Assembly (NCBI GenBank): GCA_027064515.1
Contig: JAMOPL010000066.1
Coordinates: 1-49,364, forward strand
Length of the DNA stretch: 49,364 nt
Direction of reading: 5' to 3'
Source: Sulfurimonas sp.
GTDB taxonomy: Bacteria; Campylobacterota; Campylobacteria; Campylobacterales; Sulfurimonadaceae
In this document: piece after piece, positions 28,194 to 38,215 of the stretch
How positions within the stretch are numbered: position 1 is the stretch's first letter
How the letters are laid out: the number at the start of each line of letters is the position of its first letter
Made by a program: the position numbers and the translations under genes
The notes under the pieces: model-generated
The model's input: only the letters and a program-made list of their open reading frames with translations
What the model was told of the DNA's origin: nothing
The model's database searches: none

Positions 28194-29138
28194 TTATTTA
28201 ATTTTATAATAGTTGATTGTTTTTTCATCAGATGAAACAAAAAACTCATTCTCATTTTTAAACAGTATATTTGTGAGTGTAATTTTATTACCACCAAATA
28301 CACCTATTGTTGATTTAGTATTTGTTTTAAACAGTGTTACATCATTATTCTCATTACTTGCATAACCTACTATTTTACCACTTGGAGATAAACCGACAGC
28401 ATATATCATAAATGATGAAATTTTGTAGTAAGCAGAATTGGCATCATATACCACAACTCTTCTATCCTGTCCAGCAGTAGCAATGATACCGTTTTTTGTA
28501 TCTACTCTAAAAACATTATCAAGATTCTCACCTGAGAGAGTTTTTAGATGTTTACCATCTCTTGTATTTATTATCTGAAGATCTCCACTCTCATCAGCTA
28601 CTATAACTTTATCTTTTTTTTCAGTAAGTACGAAATCTGAAAATTTTGATAGTGAAGCTTGCACACTCCAATTCTCTTTTTTTGTTCTAATATTATAAGA
28701 TACAATATCATTACTCAAGAGACCTAAAATAACATTATCTTTATCTAAAAATTTTGCTTTAGCAATATAGAGATGTTTAGAAGTAGGTATAACTAAATTT
28801 AGTTTTTTATTTTTATATATATGGATTCTTCTAGCACCACCTTTACCTAGAGATAAAACTAGAATCTCATCTTTTAATTTATCAACAGAGTAAATCTTAG
28901 AATCTATCTCATCACCCATAAAATCTTTGATTTTAGTTACAGATATTTTTTCTATAATTTTTTTGCTTTTTATATCAAAAATATCTATACAACTAGCAGA
29001 TGTTGCAGCATAAAGTTTGTCTTCATCTATTATCATATCGATAACAGCTCCATCAGCTATATATTGATCGGTTGGCTTTTGAATAGTAGTTGCAAATAAT
29101 GTTATATTAAACAGGATTATTGCTAGTAATAATTTCAT
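28194..29138 (-). CDS. napL: NapL-like periplasmic beta-propeller protein
   Basis: Signal peptide, WD/PQQ-like repeats, nap operon position between napF and napD. Confidence 0.8.
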   Translation of the reverse strand: MKLLLAIILFNITLFATTIQKPTDQYIADGAVIDMIIDEDKLYAATSASCIDIFDIKSKKIIEKISVTKIKDFMGDEIDSKIYSVDKLKDEILVLSLGKGGARRIHIYKNKKLNLVIPTSKHLYIAKAKFLDKDNVILGLLSNDIVSYNIRTKKENWSVQASLSKFSDFVLTEKKDKVIVADESGDLQIINTRDGKHLKTLSGENLDNVFRVDTKNGIIATAGQDRRVVVYDANSAYYKISSFMIYAVGLSPSGKIVGYASNENNDVTLFKTNTKSTIGVFGGNKITLTNILFKNENEFFVSSDEKTINYYKIK

Positions 29139-29640
29139 CTTTTTCCTTTTCTTTTGTTTTTATTTCTATCGCAAGAGTAGGACATCTACTAATGCAAAAC
29201 CCACATGAAGTACATTTTTCCATATTTATAGTTGGCATAAACATAGCTTTAAACTCTATGGCATCCTCAAAACATGGGTCTTTACAGGAGAAGCACATAA
29301 TACCTTTCCAACTCATACAGTTTGATTTATTTATAATGATATCTAAACCAAGTAACTGTTTATCTTCTATATTGAGAACATCTGACTTACAAGCAATTGC
29401 ACAATCATCGCAATATGTACATCCACTCGAATTTAAGTCAATTTTAGGGGTTTTATCTTCAGATATAATAATTATATGCTCTTGACAAGAAGTGGCACAT
29501 AAACCGTCACAGTTTTGACACTCTCTACCAAAGGCATCTATATCATTATAATAAGGTGGTCTTGTTATAGGTAAAGTTTTTTCTCTCTTTTCACCCTTGA
29601 TGGATGAAGAGAGAAAGCTAAAAAGCTCTCTTCTCTGCAT
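29107..29640 (-). CDS. napF: NapF-like ferredoxin
   Basis: MQRRELFSFL start; clusters of Cys in several [4Fe-4S]-type motifs (CTYCDDCAIAC, CTSCGFCISRCP). Confidence 0.85.
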   Translation of the reverse strand: MQRRELFSFLSSSIKGEKREKTLPITRPPYYNDIDAFGRECQNCDGLCATSCQEHIIIISEDKTPKIDLNSSGCTYCDDCAIACKSDVLNIEDKQLLGLDIIINKSNCMSWKGIMCFSCKDPCFEDAIEFKAMFMPTINMEKCTSCGFCISRCPTLAIEIKTKEKEKDEIITSNNPV

Positions 29641-29643
29641 ATA

Positions 29644-30297
29644 CTACTTACTACTTTCGAAAGTATTGATACCTTCCATTAGTTTAGTACCATTCCAACT
29701 TGATTGTGAAGCACCATTCTTTTTAGTATAATCTGCTTCAAAGTTATTTTCAACATTCAATGCACCCTTAGTTTGAGGAGCATGACATTGAGAACAGTTG
29801 AATCTAGCACCAACAAGTTTATCTTGTTTTTGAATAGATACATGTGCTAACTTTTCACTTGAAGTATTTTCACCTTTAATAGCATAAGAGCTAGTTGGTC
29901 TAAAGTTTGTGAAGTGTGATGATGGAATTGGAGTTGCACCTATACCACCCTCAGCAGCAGCCTTTGGCATATGACAGCTTAAACATTGATTATCACCAAT
30001 TTTAATAGGTAATAAGCCAGTTGTGTCATGTGGTATCATTGGTGGAGCATCTTGGAATGCTCTTTTTATTTTGAAACCACTTCCTGTATAACCATCATTA
30101 TAGTTAGTTTTAACTGGAACTAAATTTTCATCATATAATGTTTTCTTTCTTAAACCTAAAGAATTTTCATTAATTGTAGGTTTAATCACCTGCTTTTTTA
30201 CTGGAGCAGTAGCTTCAGATTTTGCACTTTCACTACATCCAACAAATAGTAGTGTAGCAGTAGCTAAACCAATTGTTATTTTACTAATTATTTTCAT
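29644..30297 (-). CDS. napB: Periplasmic nitrate reductase cytochrome subunit NapB
   Basis: Two haem motifs CLSCH and CSQCH; signal sequence with LLFVGCSES; nap context. Confidence 0.9.
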   Translation of the reverse strand: MKIISKITIGLATATLLFVGCSESAKSEATAPVKKQVIKPTINENSLGLRKKTLYDENLVPVKTNYNDGYTGSGFKIKRAFQDAPPMIPHDTTGLLPIKIGDNQCLSCHMPKAAAEGGIGATPIPSSHFTNFRPTSSYAIKGENTSSEKLAHVSIQKQDKLVGARFNCSQCHAPQTKGALNVENNFEADYTKKNGASQSSWNGTKLMEGINTFESSK

Positions 30298-30298
30298 T

Positions 30299-31129
30299 TC
30301 ACTCTCCCGTTTTCTTTTTCTTTGCCATATTTCTTATAGAAAATTCTAAGGCATCATCATCACATACTTCGATACATCTAGCACAGTTTGTACATTCACC
30401 AGAAAGTACAGGTAGGCTCTCTTTACCTATCATATGTAATACTTGATTCTCAGGGCAAACATTTTTACATTTCATACATAAAGTACAGTTTTCTTCATTA
30501 TGCTGTACTCTAATAAGACTAAATTTTCCTAAAAGTGAATAAAATCCACCTAGTGGGCAGATATGTCCACACCATCCATTTTTTAGTACAAATAGGTCAA
30601 AAAGAAAAATTATAACCATTACTGACCAACCAAATCCTAAACCAAACACAATTCCTCTATGAACCATAGATATAGGAGATACAAACTCAAATGCAGCTAC
30701 ACCTAGCAAATATGATAAAATTAAACTAAGTGCTAAAACCCAGTATCGTATATTACGAGAGGCTGGTTGTTTAACACCTTTGATTTTATCCATACCTATT
30801 TTTCTTCTTGTAAAATTAGCTAAATCTGTAACCATATTGATGGGACAAACCCAACTACAAAAGGCACGACCACCAATCAAAAGATAGAAAACAGTTGCAA
30901 CTGCTACACCAATAAGAAGGTCGGTAGCCATAGCTGCACCAGCAAATAACATTTGCAAAGCAGCATAAGGATCACTCATTGGGATAACATTGAAAATTTT
31001 AGATGAACTAAGATTGCCCATAAGCATAGTCCATCCCCAAGCATTAGCACCAAAATAAAGAACTAAAATACTAATTTGAGTGAATCTTCTTAAAATAAGA
31101 TATCTGTAATTATTCCATAGCTTTGCCAT
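30299..31129 (-). CDS. napH: Quinol dehydrogenase membrane component NapH
   Basis: Polytopic; CSWVCPINMVTDL, CGHICPLGGFYSLLG, C-terminal ferredoxin clusters CTLCMKCKNVCP and CTNCARCIEVC. Confidence 0.94.
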   Translation of the reverse strand: MAKLWNNYRYLILRRFTQISILVLYFGANAWGWTMLMGNLSSSKIFNVIPMSDPYAALQMLFAGAAMATDLLIGVAVATVFYLLIGGRAFCSWVCPINMVTDLANFTRRKIGMDKIKGVKQPASRNIRYWVLALSLILSYLLGVAAFEFVSPISMVHRGIVFGLGFGWSVMVIIFLFDLFVLKNGWCGHICPLGGFYSLLGKFSLIRVQHNEENCTLCMKCKNVCPENQVLHMIGKESLPVLSGECTNCARCIEVCDDDALEFSIRNMAKKKKTGE

Positions 31130-31947
31130 TAGTATAAATCCTCCAGATTATTATTTAAAGAGTCAATTGCACTCTCTTTACTTAATTCAGTGGTTGTTTT
31201 AATCTCTTTAGCATTTTCTAAACGCTTTTCATCATTTTTATCCCAACCCTTAATATAGTAATCACCAGCTTTACCAGTTGCCGTTTCACGAGGAAGGACA
31301 AATATAGCAGGTTTTTCAGTTACACAAGCATGTTCACATAAACCACATCCAGTACAAGCATCAGCATGTATAACGGGTCTTAGAAAAGCATGTTTACCAG
31401 TTCTTTCATTTTTTATATACTCAACTGTTATAGCACTTCCAAGAATTGGACAAGCTCTATAACAAGCATCACATTGGATACCCCAAAATGCGATACAACT
31501 TTCTTTATCAATTATAGCCAATCCCATATCAGCGATGTTTATATCTAATTTATCGTCAGTTGTTACACTAGACTCATCTAATGCACCAGTAGGACATACT
31601 GGTACACAAGGTATATCTGGACACATATAACAAGGAACTTCTCTAGGAACAAAATAAGGTGTTCCTAGAGGTTTGTGATCACCAGGTTTAGCAAGTAGAA
31701 GTGTATCGTAAGGACAAGCTTCAACACATAGCCCACATTTGATACAAGTTTTTAAAAAATCATCCTCTTTTATAGCCCCAGGTGGTCTCAGAAGTAATTG
31801 TGAAGCCGTAGCCTCATCAATATATGCACTCCATATAAAACCACTTATGGTAGCAAGACCTACGCCTCTAGCCATATTTAAAATAAATTTTCTTCTGTCA
31901 CTTAACGGTTGTTTATTTTTCATTTTTTTAGGTCTGTTTTCGCTCAA
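31129..31947 (-). CDS. napG: Ferredoxin-type protein NapG
   Basis: Tat-type SDRRKFILNMARGVG; four Fe-S Cys clusters (CIKCGLCVEACP, CYMCPDIPCVPVCP, CDACYRACP, CTGCGLCEHAC). Confidence 0.94.
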   Translation of the reverse strand: MSENRPKKMKNKQPLSDRRKFILNMARGVGLATISGFIWSAYIDEATASQLLLRPPGAIKEDDFLKTCIKCGLCVEACPYDTLLLAKPGDHKPLGTPYFVPREVPCYMCPDIPCVPVCPTGALDESSVTTDDKLDINIADMGLAIIDKESCIAFWGIQCDACYRACPILGSAITVEYIKNERTGKHAFLRPVIHADACTGCGLCEHACVTEKPAIFVLPRETATGKAGDYYIKGWDKNDEKRLENAKEIKTTTELSKESAIDSLNNNLEDLY

Positions 31948-31976
31948 AACGATACTTCCCTTACCTTTAATTTAAA

Positions 31977-34811
31977 TTATGCTTTGTAAATTCTTACAGC
32001 ACATTTTTTGTAGTCAGTCTGTTTTGACTGAGGACAAGTTGCATCTAAACATACTTTATTGATGAATACTTTTTCATCAAACCATGGAACAAATACAAGT
32101 GAACGAGGTGGTCTATTTCTACCACGAGTTTCAACATGTGCTTTTACTCTACCACGACGAGATTCAACCCAACAAAGTTCACCTTGTTTAAGCCCTTTAT
32201 CTTTCGCTGTTTGTGGATGCATATAACATAATGCTTCTGGTACTGCACGGAAAAGTTCAGGTACACGCATAGTCATAGTTCCAGAGTGCCAGTGTTCAAG
32301 TACACGACCTGTACATAACCAAGTATCATAATCTTTATCTGGTACTTCTGGTGGCTCCATATAAGGTCTAGCAAAGATTTTTGCTTTATTTTTAAGAGAT
32401 TTTTTCTTTTTATCTGTGATTCCCATTAAATTACCTTGAGTTAAGGCTTTTGCAAGAGGACCATAGAATGCATGAGTTGAACCATTACCAGATTTAGCTA
32501 CTGCTTTAGCTGCATAAGGATCATATTTAGCATTAAATCTCCATTGAGTTTCTTTACCATCAACAACTGGCCATTTAAGTCCACGAACTTTATGATAAGT
32601 AGTAAAGTCAGCTAAATCGTGACCATGACCACGACCAAATGAAGCATACTCTTCCCATAGGTATTCATGAACCATAAATCCACAACCTTTAACAACTTTA
32701 CCATCACCACCAGTTACATTTCTACTATCACCATTACAGTCAGAGTTATCATAACCTTTTTGAGGGAATGAGTTTAAGTCAATTTTATATTGCTTAGCTC
32801 TTTCATTTGCATAAAGAATCTCGTACATAGTAGTGTCATCAGTGTAGCCCATTTTGTGTGCAGCATCACGAACATCAGCAAGTTTTTTACCATTTCTTAG
32901 TGTGTATGGACCCCATACATCTTTTACAGTAAAGCGTTTTGAAAGTTCCATCCATTGCCATGTGTCACTCATTGCATCACCAACTGGTAAAACTTGTTGT
33001 CTCCAGTGTTGAGAACGACGCTCAGCATTACCGTAAGCACCCCATTTTTCATAAATCATTGCAGATGGAAGAACAAGGTCAGATACCATAGCAGAGATAC
33101 CAGGATAACCATCAGATGTTACAATAAAGTTATCCATCTCTCTTGCAGCTTTAATCCAGTGAGTAGCAGATGCTGAATCTTGGTAAGCATTACAAACATT
33201 TACCCATGCAAATTTTACAATACCATCTTCAATATCACGGTGAATTTTCATGATATGTTGGTTACCAACAGGATTTAGAGTTCCGTGTGGAATTTTCCAT
33301 CCATCTTCAGTATGTTTTCTATGCTTAGGATTCTTAACCATCATATCAGCTGGTAAACGGTGACAGAATGTACCAACTTCACGAGCAGTACCACATGCTG
33401 AAGGTTGACCAGTTAGTGAGAATGCTCCAGAACCTGGAAGTGCTTGTTTATTTAACATAAAGTGAACATTGTAAGAAAGTGTATTTACCCATGTACCACG
33501 AGTATGTTGATTCATCCCCATTGTCCAGAAAGATACTACTTTTCTACCTTTTTCAATATATAAATCAGCTAAAGTTTGAAGTTTCTTTTTGAACTCTTCA
33601 ATATCTTCATCTGGATCACCCTTAGATACTTTTGCTACATAATCAAGAGTATATGGATCTAGGAATTTTTTATACTCTTCAAAAGAGATTTCCCAGTGTT
33701 TTAAACCAGCAGGTTTATTCACCATTTTATCACCAGCTTTGTAACCATAAGGTTTTAATGCAGGTGCTTCATTTTCAGATACAACATGTACCATCTCATG
33801 ATTAATAGTTTCCATCTCTGCTGCACTATATTTACCAGCAGAACCATCAGCTCTTACAGGCATAAGAGATTTCTCTCCAGCTCTTCTTAAACCATAACCC
33901 ATATTTACAGGACTTGCTGCAAAAATGATATTTTTCTTTAAAAAGTCCCAATCAATAGCATCAGGATTATTATAAACGATTTCACGAGCGATGTAGTTCC
34001 ACATTGCAAGGTCAGAGTTTGGTGTAAAGATGATTTCAATATCAGCTAAATCTGAAGTTCTATGTCTATAAGTTGACATATTGATAACTTTTACACGATC
34101 TGGATCAGAAAGTTTTCTATCAGTTACACGAGACCAAAGGATCGGGTGCATCTCTGCCATATTTGAACCCCAAGATACAACAGTATCAGTAAGTTCGATA
34201 TCATCATAACAACCAGAAGGTTCATCAATACCAAAAGTTTGGTAGAAACCAACAACTGCAGAAGCCATACAATGACGAGCATTAGGATCAATAGCATTTG
34301 AACGGAATCCACCTTTCATCATCTTTTGAGCTGCATAACCTTCCATAATTGTATATTGTCCAGATGCAAATACTGCTACACCCTCAGGACCTTTTTCTTT
34401 TAATGCTTTACGGATATTAAGTTCCATCTCATCAAAAGCTCTTTCCCAAGTTACAGGAGCAAATTTACCTTTCTTGTCAAAGTTACCATTTGAATCTTGA
34501 CGAAGTAAAGGTGTAGTAAGTCTATCTGCACCATACATAATCTTAGCATTAAAATAACCTTTAATACAGTTTAGACCACGATTTACTGGGTGAGCTGGAT
34601 CTCCCTTAACGGCAACAATTTTACCATTTTTTGTAGCCATCATGATACCACAACCAGTACCACAGAAACGACAAGCTGCCTTATCCCATCTCCAACTACC
34701 TTCAGCTTCAGTTGCTGCTGCTTCTAACTCTGCTGGTACACTCATACCAACAGCTGCTGCTGCAGATGCTGCTGCTGAACTTTTTAGAAATTCTCTTCTT
34801 GAAAGTGACAT
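31977..34811 (-). CDS. napA: Periplasmic nitrate reductase catalytic subunit NapA
   Basis: Tat signal [53 protein letters not shown]; 944 aa molybdoenzyme; RBS AGGAG. Confidence 0.97.
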   Translation of the reverse strand: MSLSRREFLKSSAAASAAAAVGMSVPAELEAAATEAEGSWRWDKAACRFCGTGCGIMMATKNGKIVAVKGDPAHPVNRGLNCIKGYFNAKIMYGADRLTTPLLRQDSNGNFDKKGKFAPVTWERAFDEMELNIRKALKEKGPEGVAVFASGQYTIMEGYAAQKMMKGGFRSNAIDPNARHCMASAVVGFYQTFGIDEPSGCYDDIELTDTVVSWGSNMAEMHPILWSRVTDRKLSDPDRVKVINMSTYRHRTSDLADIEIIFTPNSDLAMWNYIAREIVYNNPDAIDWDFLKKNIIFAASPVNMGYGLRRAGEKSLMPVRADGSAGKYSAAEMETINHEMVHVVSENEAPALKPYGYKAGDKMVNKPAGLKHWEISFEEYKKFLDPYTLDYVAKVSKGDPDEDIEEFKKKLQTLADLYIEKGRKVVSFWTMGMNQHTRGTWVNTLSYNVHFMLNKQALPGSGAFSLTGQPSACGTAREVGTFCHRLPADMMVKNPKHRKHTEDGWKIPHGTLNPVGNQHIMKIHRDIEDGIVKFAWVNVCNAYQDSASATHWIKAAREMDNFIVTSDGYPGISAMVSDLVLPSAMIYEKWGAYGNAERRSQHWRQQVLPVGDAMSDTWQWMELSKRFTVKDVWGPYTLRNGKKLADVRDAAHKMGYTDDTTMYEILYANERAKQYKIDLNSFPQKGYDNSDCNGDSRNVTGGDGKVVKGCGFMVHEYLWEEYASFGRGHGHDLADFTTYHKVRGLKWPVVDGKETQWRFNAKYDPYAAKAVAKSGNGSTHAFYGPLAKALTQGNLMGITDKKKKSLKNKAKIFARPYMEPPEVPDKDYDTWLCTGRVLEHWHSGTMTMRVPELFRAVPEALCYMHPQTAKDKGLKQGELCWVESRRGRVKAHVETRGRNRPPRSLVFVPWFDEKVFINKVCLDATCPQSKQTDYKKCAVRIYKA

Positions 34812-34836
34812 ATTTTCTCCTATTTAATAATGTTTA

Positions 34837-34874
34837 TTGAGAATAGCTAACCATAAGTAAGTTGTTATTCTCAA
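34837..34874. promoter_or_regulatory. Inverted repeat/hairpin upstream of napA
   Basis: TTGAGAATAGC (34837-34847) and GTTATTCTCAA (34864-34874), 11-bp stem with one G-T pair, 16-nt loop, 25 nt upstream of the napA start. Confidence 0.6.
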
Positions 34875-35023
34875 CTTTGTTTAGGTGTCCATTAACAATA
34901 TTGATAATAACAATTTATTACTTAATACTTATTATAACTATTAAGTATATTAATTAAGAATTGTTTAAATTGTGTATATAGGTAACAAAAATTTAGATAG
35001 ATTTATTAATAGATTTTTTTAAT

Positions 35024-35058
35024 GATTAACTGATTAACTGATTAATTAGATGTTAATC
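35024..35058. repeat. Short tandem repeat with inverted copy in the napA/AsmA-like intergenic region
   Basis: GATTAACT GATTAACT GATTAATT (35024-35047) followed by inverted GTTAATC (35052-35058). Confidence 0.7.
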
Positions 35059-35097
35059 TAGCAAATAATATACTTAAAATAAAATTTAGAGGTATAA

Positions 35098-37623
35098 ATG
35101 AAAATATTTGTGTGGTTTATTGGAATAATAGTGACAATATTAATTTGTATATATGGGTTTTTATTCACATCATTTGGTAATTCAATAGTTCAGCCTATAA
35201 TTGAAGAGAAGATTCAAGAAGAAATAATGTTAGATACTAAGCTTAAACTATTCGCATTAGATATGAGTAAATTTGAATTAATTTTAGAGATTAGTTCTAA
35301 TAATACCATACACATAAAAGGAAACTATTCATTAATTAATCAAGCTTTTGATATAGCGTATAGAATTAAATTAAAAAAATTAGAAACTTTTGAATCACTT
35401 ATAAATACTAAGTTAAAAGGTTCTTTGAATACAGATGGCTCAGTAAGAGGTAATTTAGCATTAATGAGTATTAATGGGAAAAGTGATTTTGCTAATAGTG
35501 ATACTAAATATAAAATAGTGTTAAAAGATTTTAATCCAATTTCAATTATTGCAGATATAAAAAAAGCAGATTTAAAAACACTTTTATATATGGCTGAACA
35601 AAAAAAATATCTAAATGGGAAGATAGATGTAAAGATAAATTTTAAAAATATAATTCTACATAAATTGGATGGAAATTTAATTTTTCAAACTAAGAATGGA
35701 AAAATTGATACTGCTTTAATGCAAAAAGATTTTAATATTACTTTACCAAATACAAATTTTAATATGAATCTAAAAGCAGAATTTAAAAATGATAATATAA
35801 TTTATAACTATATTTTAAATTCAAACCTAGCAAAAATAAACTCTTTAGGTAAGGTTGTAGTAAATCCATTAAAAATATATGTAAAATATGGTATTGATGT
35901 AAAAGAGTTAGCACTCTTAAAACCAATCACAAATAGCTCTCTTCGTGGAGTATTTTCTACTGATGGTTTTGTTAAAGGTTCTAGAAATCTTATGTTGATT
36001 GATGGTAAATCAGATATAGCACAAAGTAAAACTAATTATAAAATAGAGCTAGTTGACTTTAAGCCTAGAAGTGCAATAGTAAGTATAAAAAAAGCTAAGT
36101 TGGAAAAACTTTTATATATGTTAGAGAAACCAAGTTATGCTTCATCTGATTTAGATATTGAACTTAATTTTACATCACTTGAGCCTAAAAATTTAGCAGG
36201 TATAGCTGATATAAAATTATCAAATGGTTTGATAAATTTAGAGATTATGAAAAATATTTATGATGTTAAAATTCCTAAAACAAAATTTAATTCTAATACA
36301 CATATTGATTTAAAAGGTGAAAGTATAGACTATATATCACATTTTGATTCTAATTTTGCAAGTTTAAGTTCCAAGGGTAAAATTATTCCTGAGAGTATGG
36401 CAATAGATGCGATTTATGGAGTAGATGTAAAGGAGTTGGCAGTGTTGAAGCCAATAACTGGTGCAGATGTTCGAGGTTCTTTTAAATTAGATGGAAAAGT
36501 AAAAGGTGATAAAAGTAATTTAGTTGTTGATGGAAAAAGTGATATAGCAGATTCTGATACTATATTTATTTTGAATTTAAAAGAGTTTGAACCTATCTCA
36601 TTAAAAGCAAGTATGAAAAATTTAAAACTTGCAAAAGTATTATATATGGCTAAACAAGCAAATTTTGCAGATGGAATCTTCTCTTTAAATGTAGATATGA
36701 GTGATTTAAGAGAATCTAAATTAAAGGGTGTGGTGATTTCAAGTATTGAAAATGGTTTAGTTGATTCTAGGTATATAACAAAGGCTTATAAGTTTAAAAC
36801 TAATATGCCAATAACAACTTTTAAATTAAATACAAAAACAAAAATAGATGGTGATATAGCTGATACAAAATTAAATTTAAAATCAACACTTGCAAATTTT
36901 GATATAAATAGAGCTAGAATAAACTTGAAAGATAGTTCTATTGATAGTGATTATATAGCAATAGTACCAAACTTAGATAAGCTATTTTTTATAAGTGATA
37001 GGCATCTCAAAGGCTCAATGATAGCTAATGGAAAGTTTAATAAAGCAAAAGATTTAGATTTAACAATGCACTCAAAAATAGCAGGTGGAAAGATAAATTT
37101 AAAAGTACATAATGATGATTTACATGCTGATTTATACTCTATAAAAACTCTAAATATATCCAAAATTTTAATCTATCCTGAACTATTTAACTCATACTTA
37201 AATGGTAATTTAGATTATAATTTAGCAAAAGAGAATGGTATATTTAATGGAACACTAAAAGATGGAAAATTTATAAAAAATCATATTTTAACTTTAGTGC
37301 AAAATTATGCAAGGATTGATTTGTATAGAGAAAATTTTAAGGGTAGAGTTAATGCTAAAATTAACAAAGAGAAGATTCTATCTTCATTATATTTAAAATC
37401 AAATAGTTCTTCAATAACCACTAAAAATACTAAACTAAATACTAAAACTAAAAAGATAAAATCTAAAATAGATATCAATGCTAATAATAATCATTTAACT
37501 CTTAAATTAACTGGTGATATAGAAGAACCAAAGATAGAGATTGATGCTCAAAAACTCATAGAAGATGAGATAAAAAAAGAGGTAAATAAAAAACTTGGAA
37601 ATTTTTTAAAGGGGCTTTTTTAG
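35098..37623 (+). CDS. AsmA-like / intermembrane repeat protein
   Basis: N-terminal TM anchor, long beta-rich repeats, C-terminal LTGDIEEPKIEIDAQKLIEDEIKKEVNKKL typical of AsmA/TamB-like proteins; three internal repeats with 176-aa period. Confidence 0.72.
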   Translation: MKIFVWFIGIIVTILICIYGFLFTSFGNSIVQPIIEEKIQEEIMLDTKLKLFALDMSKFELILEISSNNTIHIKGNYSLINQAFDIAYRIKLKKLETFESLINTKLKGSLNTDGSVRGNLALMSINGKSDFANSDTKYKIVLKDFNPISIIADIKKADLKTLLYMAEQKKYLNGKIDVKINFKNIILHKLDGNLIFQTKNGKIDTALMQKDFNITLPNTNFNMNLKAEFKNDNIIYNYILNSNLAKINSLGKVVVNPLKIYVKYGIDVKELALLKPITNSSLRGVFSTDGFVKGSRNLMLIDGKSDIAQSKTNYKIELVDFKPRSAIVSIKKAKLEKLLYMLEKPSYASSDLDIELNFTSLEPKNLAGIADIKLSNGLINLEIMKNIYDVKIPKTKFNSNTHIDLKGESIDYISHFDSNFASLSSKGKIIPESMAIDAIYGVDVKELAVLKPITGADVRGSFKLDGKVKGDKSNLVVDGKSDIADSDTIFILNLKEFEPISLKASMKNLKLAKVLYMAKQANFADGIFSLNVDMSDLRESKLKGVVISSIENGLVDSRYITKAYKFKTNMPITTFKLNTKTKIDGDIADTKLNLKSTLANFDINRARINLKDSSIDSDYIAIVPNLDKLFFISDRHLKGSMIANGKFNKAKDLDLTMHSKIAGGKINLKVHNDDLHADLYSIKTLNISKILIYPELFNSYLNGNLDYNLAKENGIFNGTLKDGKFIKNHILTLVQNYARIDLYRENFKGRVNAKINKEKILSSLYLKSNSSSITTKNTKLNTKTKKIKSKIDINANNNHLTLKLTGDIEEPKIEIDAQKLIEDEIKKEVNKKLGNFLKGLF

Positions 37624-37626
37624 AGT

Positions 37627-38202
37627 TTATTCAAAACTGACATCACTCAGAGTTAAACAAAAAATGACTTTTTTATTACTTGATTCTAGTATTTGAATAG
37701 CTTGTGAAAGAGTTGAACCAGTTGTAATAATATCATCAACTAAAATTATATGATTATTATCAAACTCATTTAGTTTAAAATCTCTAGGGTTTAGAATTCT
37801 AAATTCCTTAGTTTTCCCAGCATAAGAGATTCTATTTTTTGCTCTTAATTTATTATAAAGTGGTTTTATATTTTTACTTTTTAATGAGTTGTTTAAAATT
37901 GCTGTATGAGAATATCCATTTTCTATATGGTCATCGATACCAATGGATACAATCTTTTCATCTATATCAAACTCTTTTGCAAATTTAGTAAAACTTAGTT
38001 TTGCTAGAATCTTATATATGTAGAATCCTAAATCGGTATGTTTAGTATGAAGTAACTCTTTTATCTCATTATATTTGTAAAATGAGATAACTTCAATATT
38101 ATTTAGAATCTTTCGTTTATATATTTTAGGGGTTAAATAGAGTTCTTGACAAGTGGGGCAGATGTGTAAGAGTGAAAAACTCTCACACAATAAACATTTC
38201 AT
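37627..38202 (-). CDS. ComF-family phosphoribosyltransferase
   Basis: N-terminal CLLC/CPTC zinc finger, PRPP motif HIILVDDIITTGSTL. Confidence 0.85.
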   Translation of the reverse strand: MKCLLCESFSLLHICPTCQELYLTPKIYKRKILNNIEVISFYKYNEIKELLHTKHTDLGFYIYKILAKLSFTKFAKEFDIDEKIVSIGIDDHIENGYSHTAILNNSLKSKNIKPLYNKLRAKNRISYAGKTKEFRILNPRDFKLNEFDNNHIILVDDIITTGSTLSQAIQILESSNKKVIFCLTLSDVSFE

Positions 38203-38215
38203 AATAGAATCTTTG

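Noticed and set aside
29120-29485. Plus-strand ORF (121 aa) opposite napF
   Set aside because: Antisense to Cys-motif-rich napF; no family evidence.
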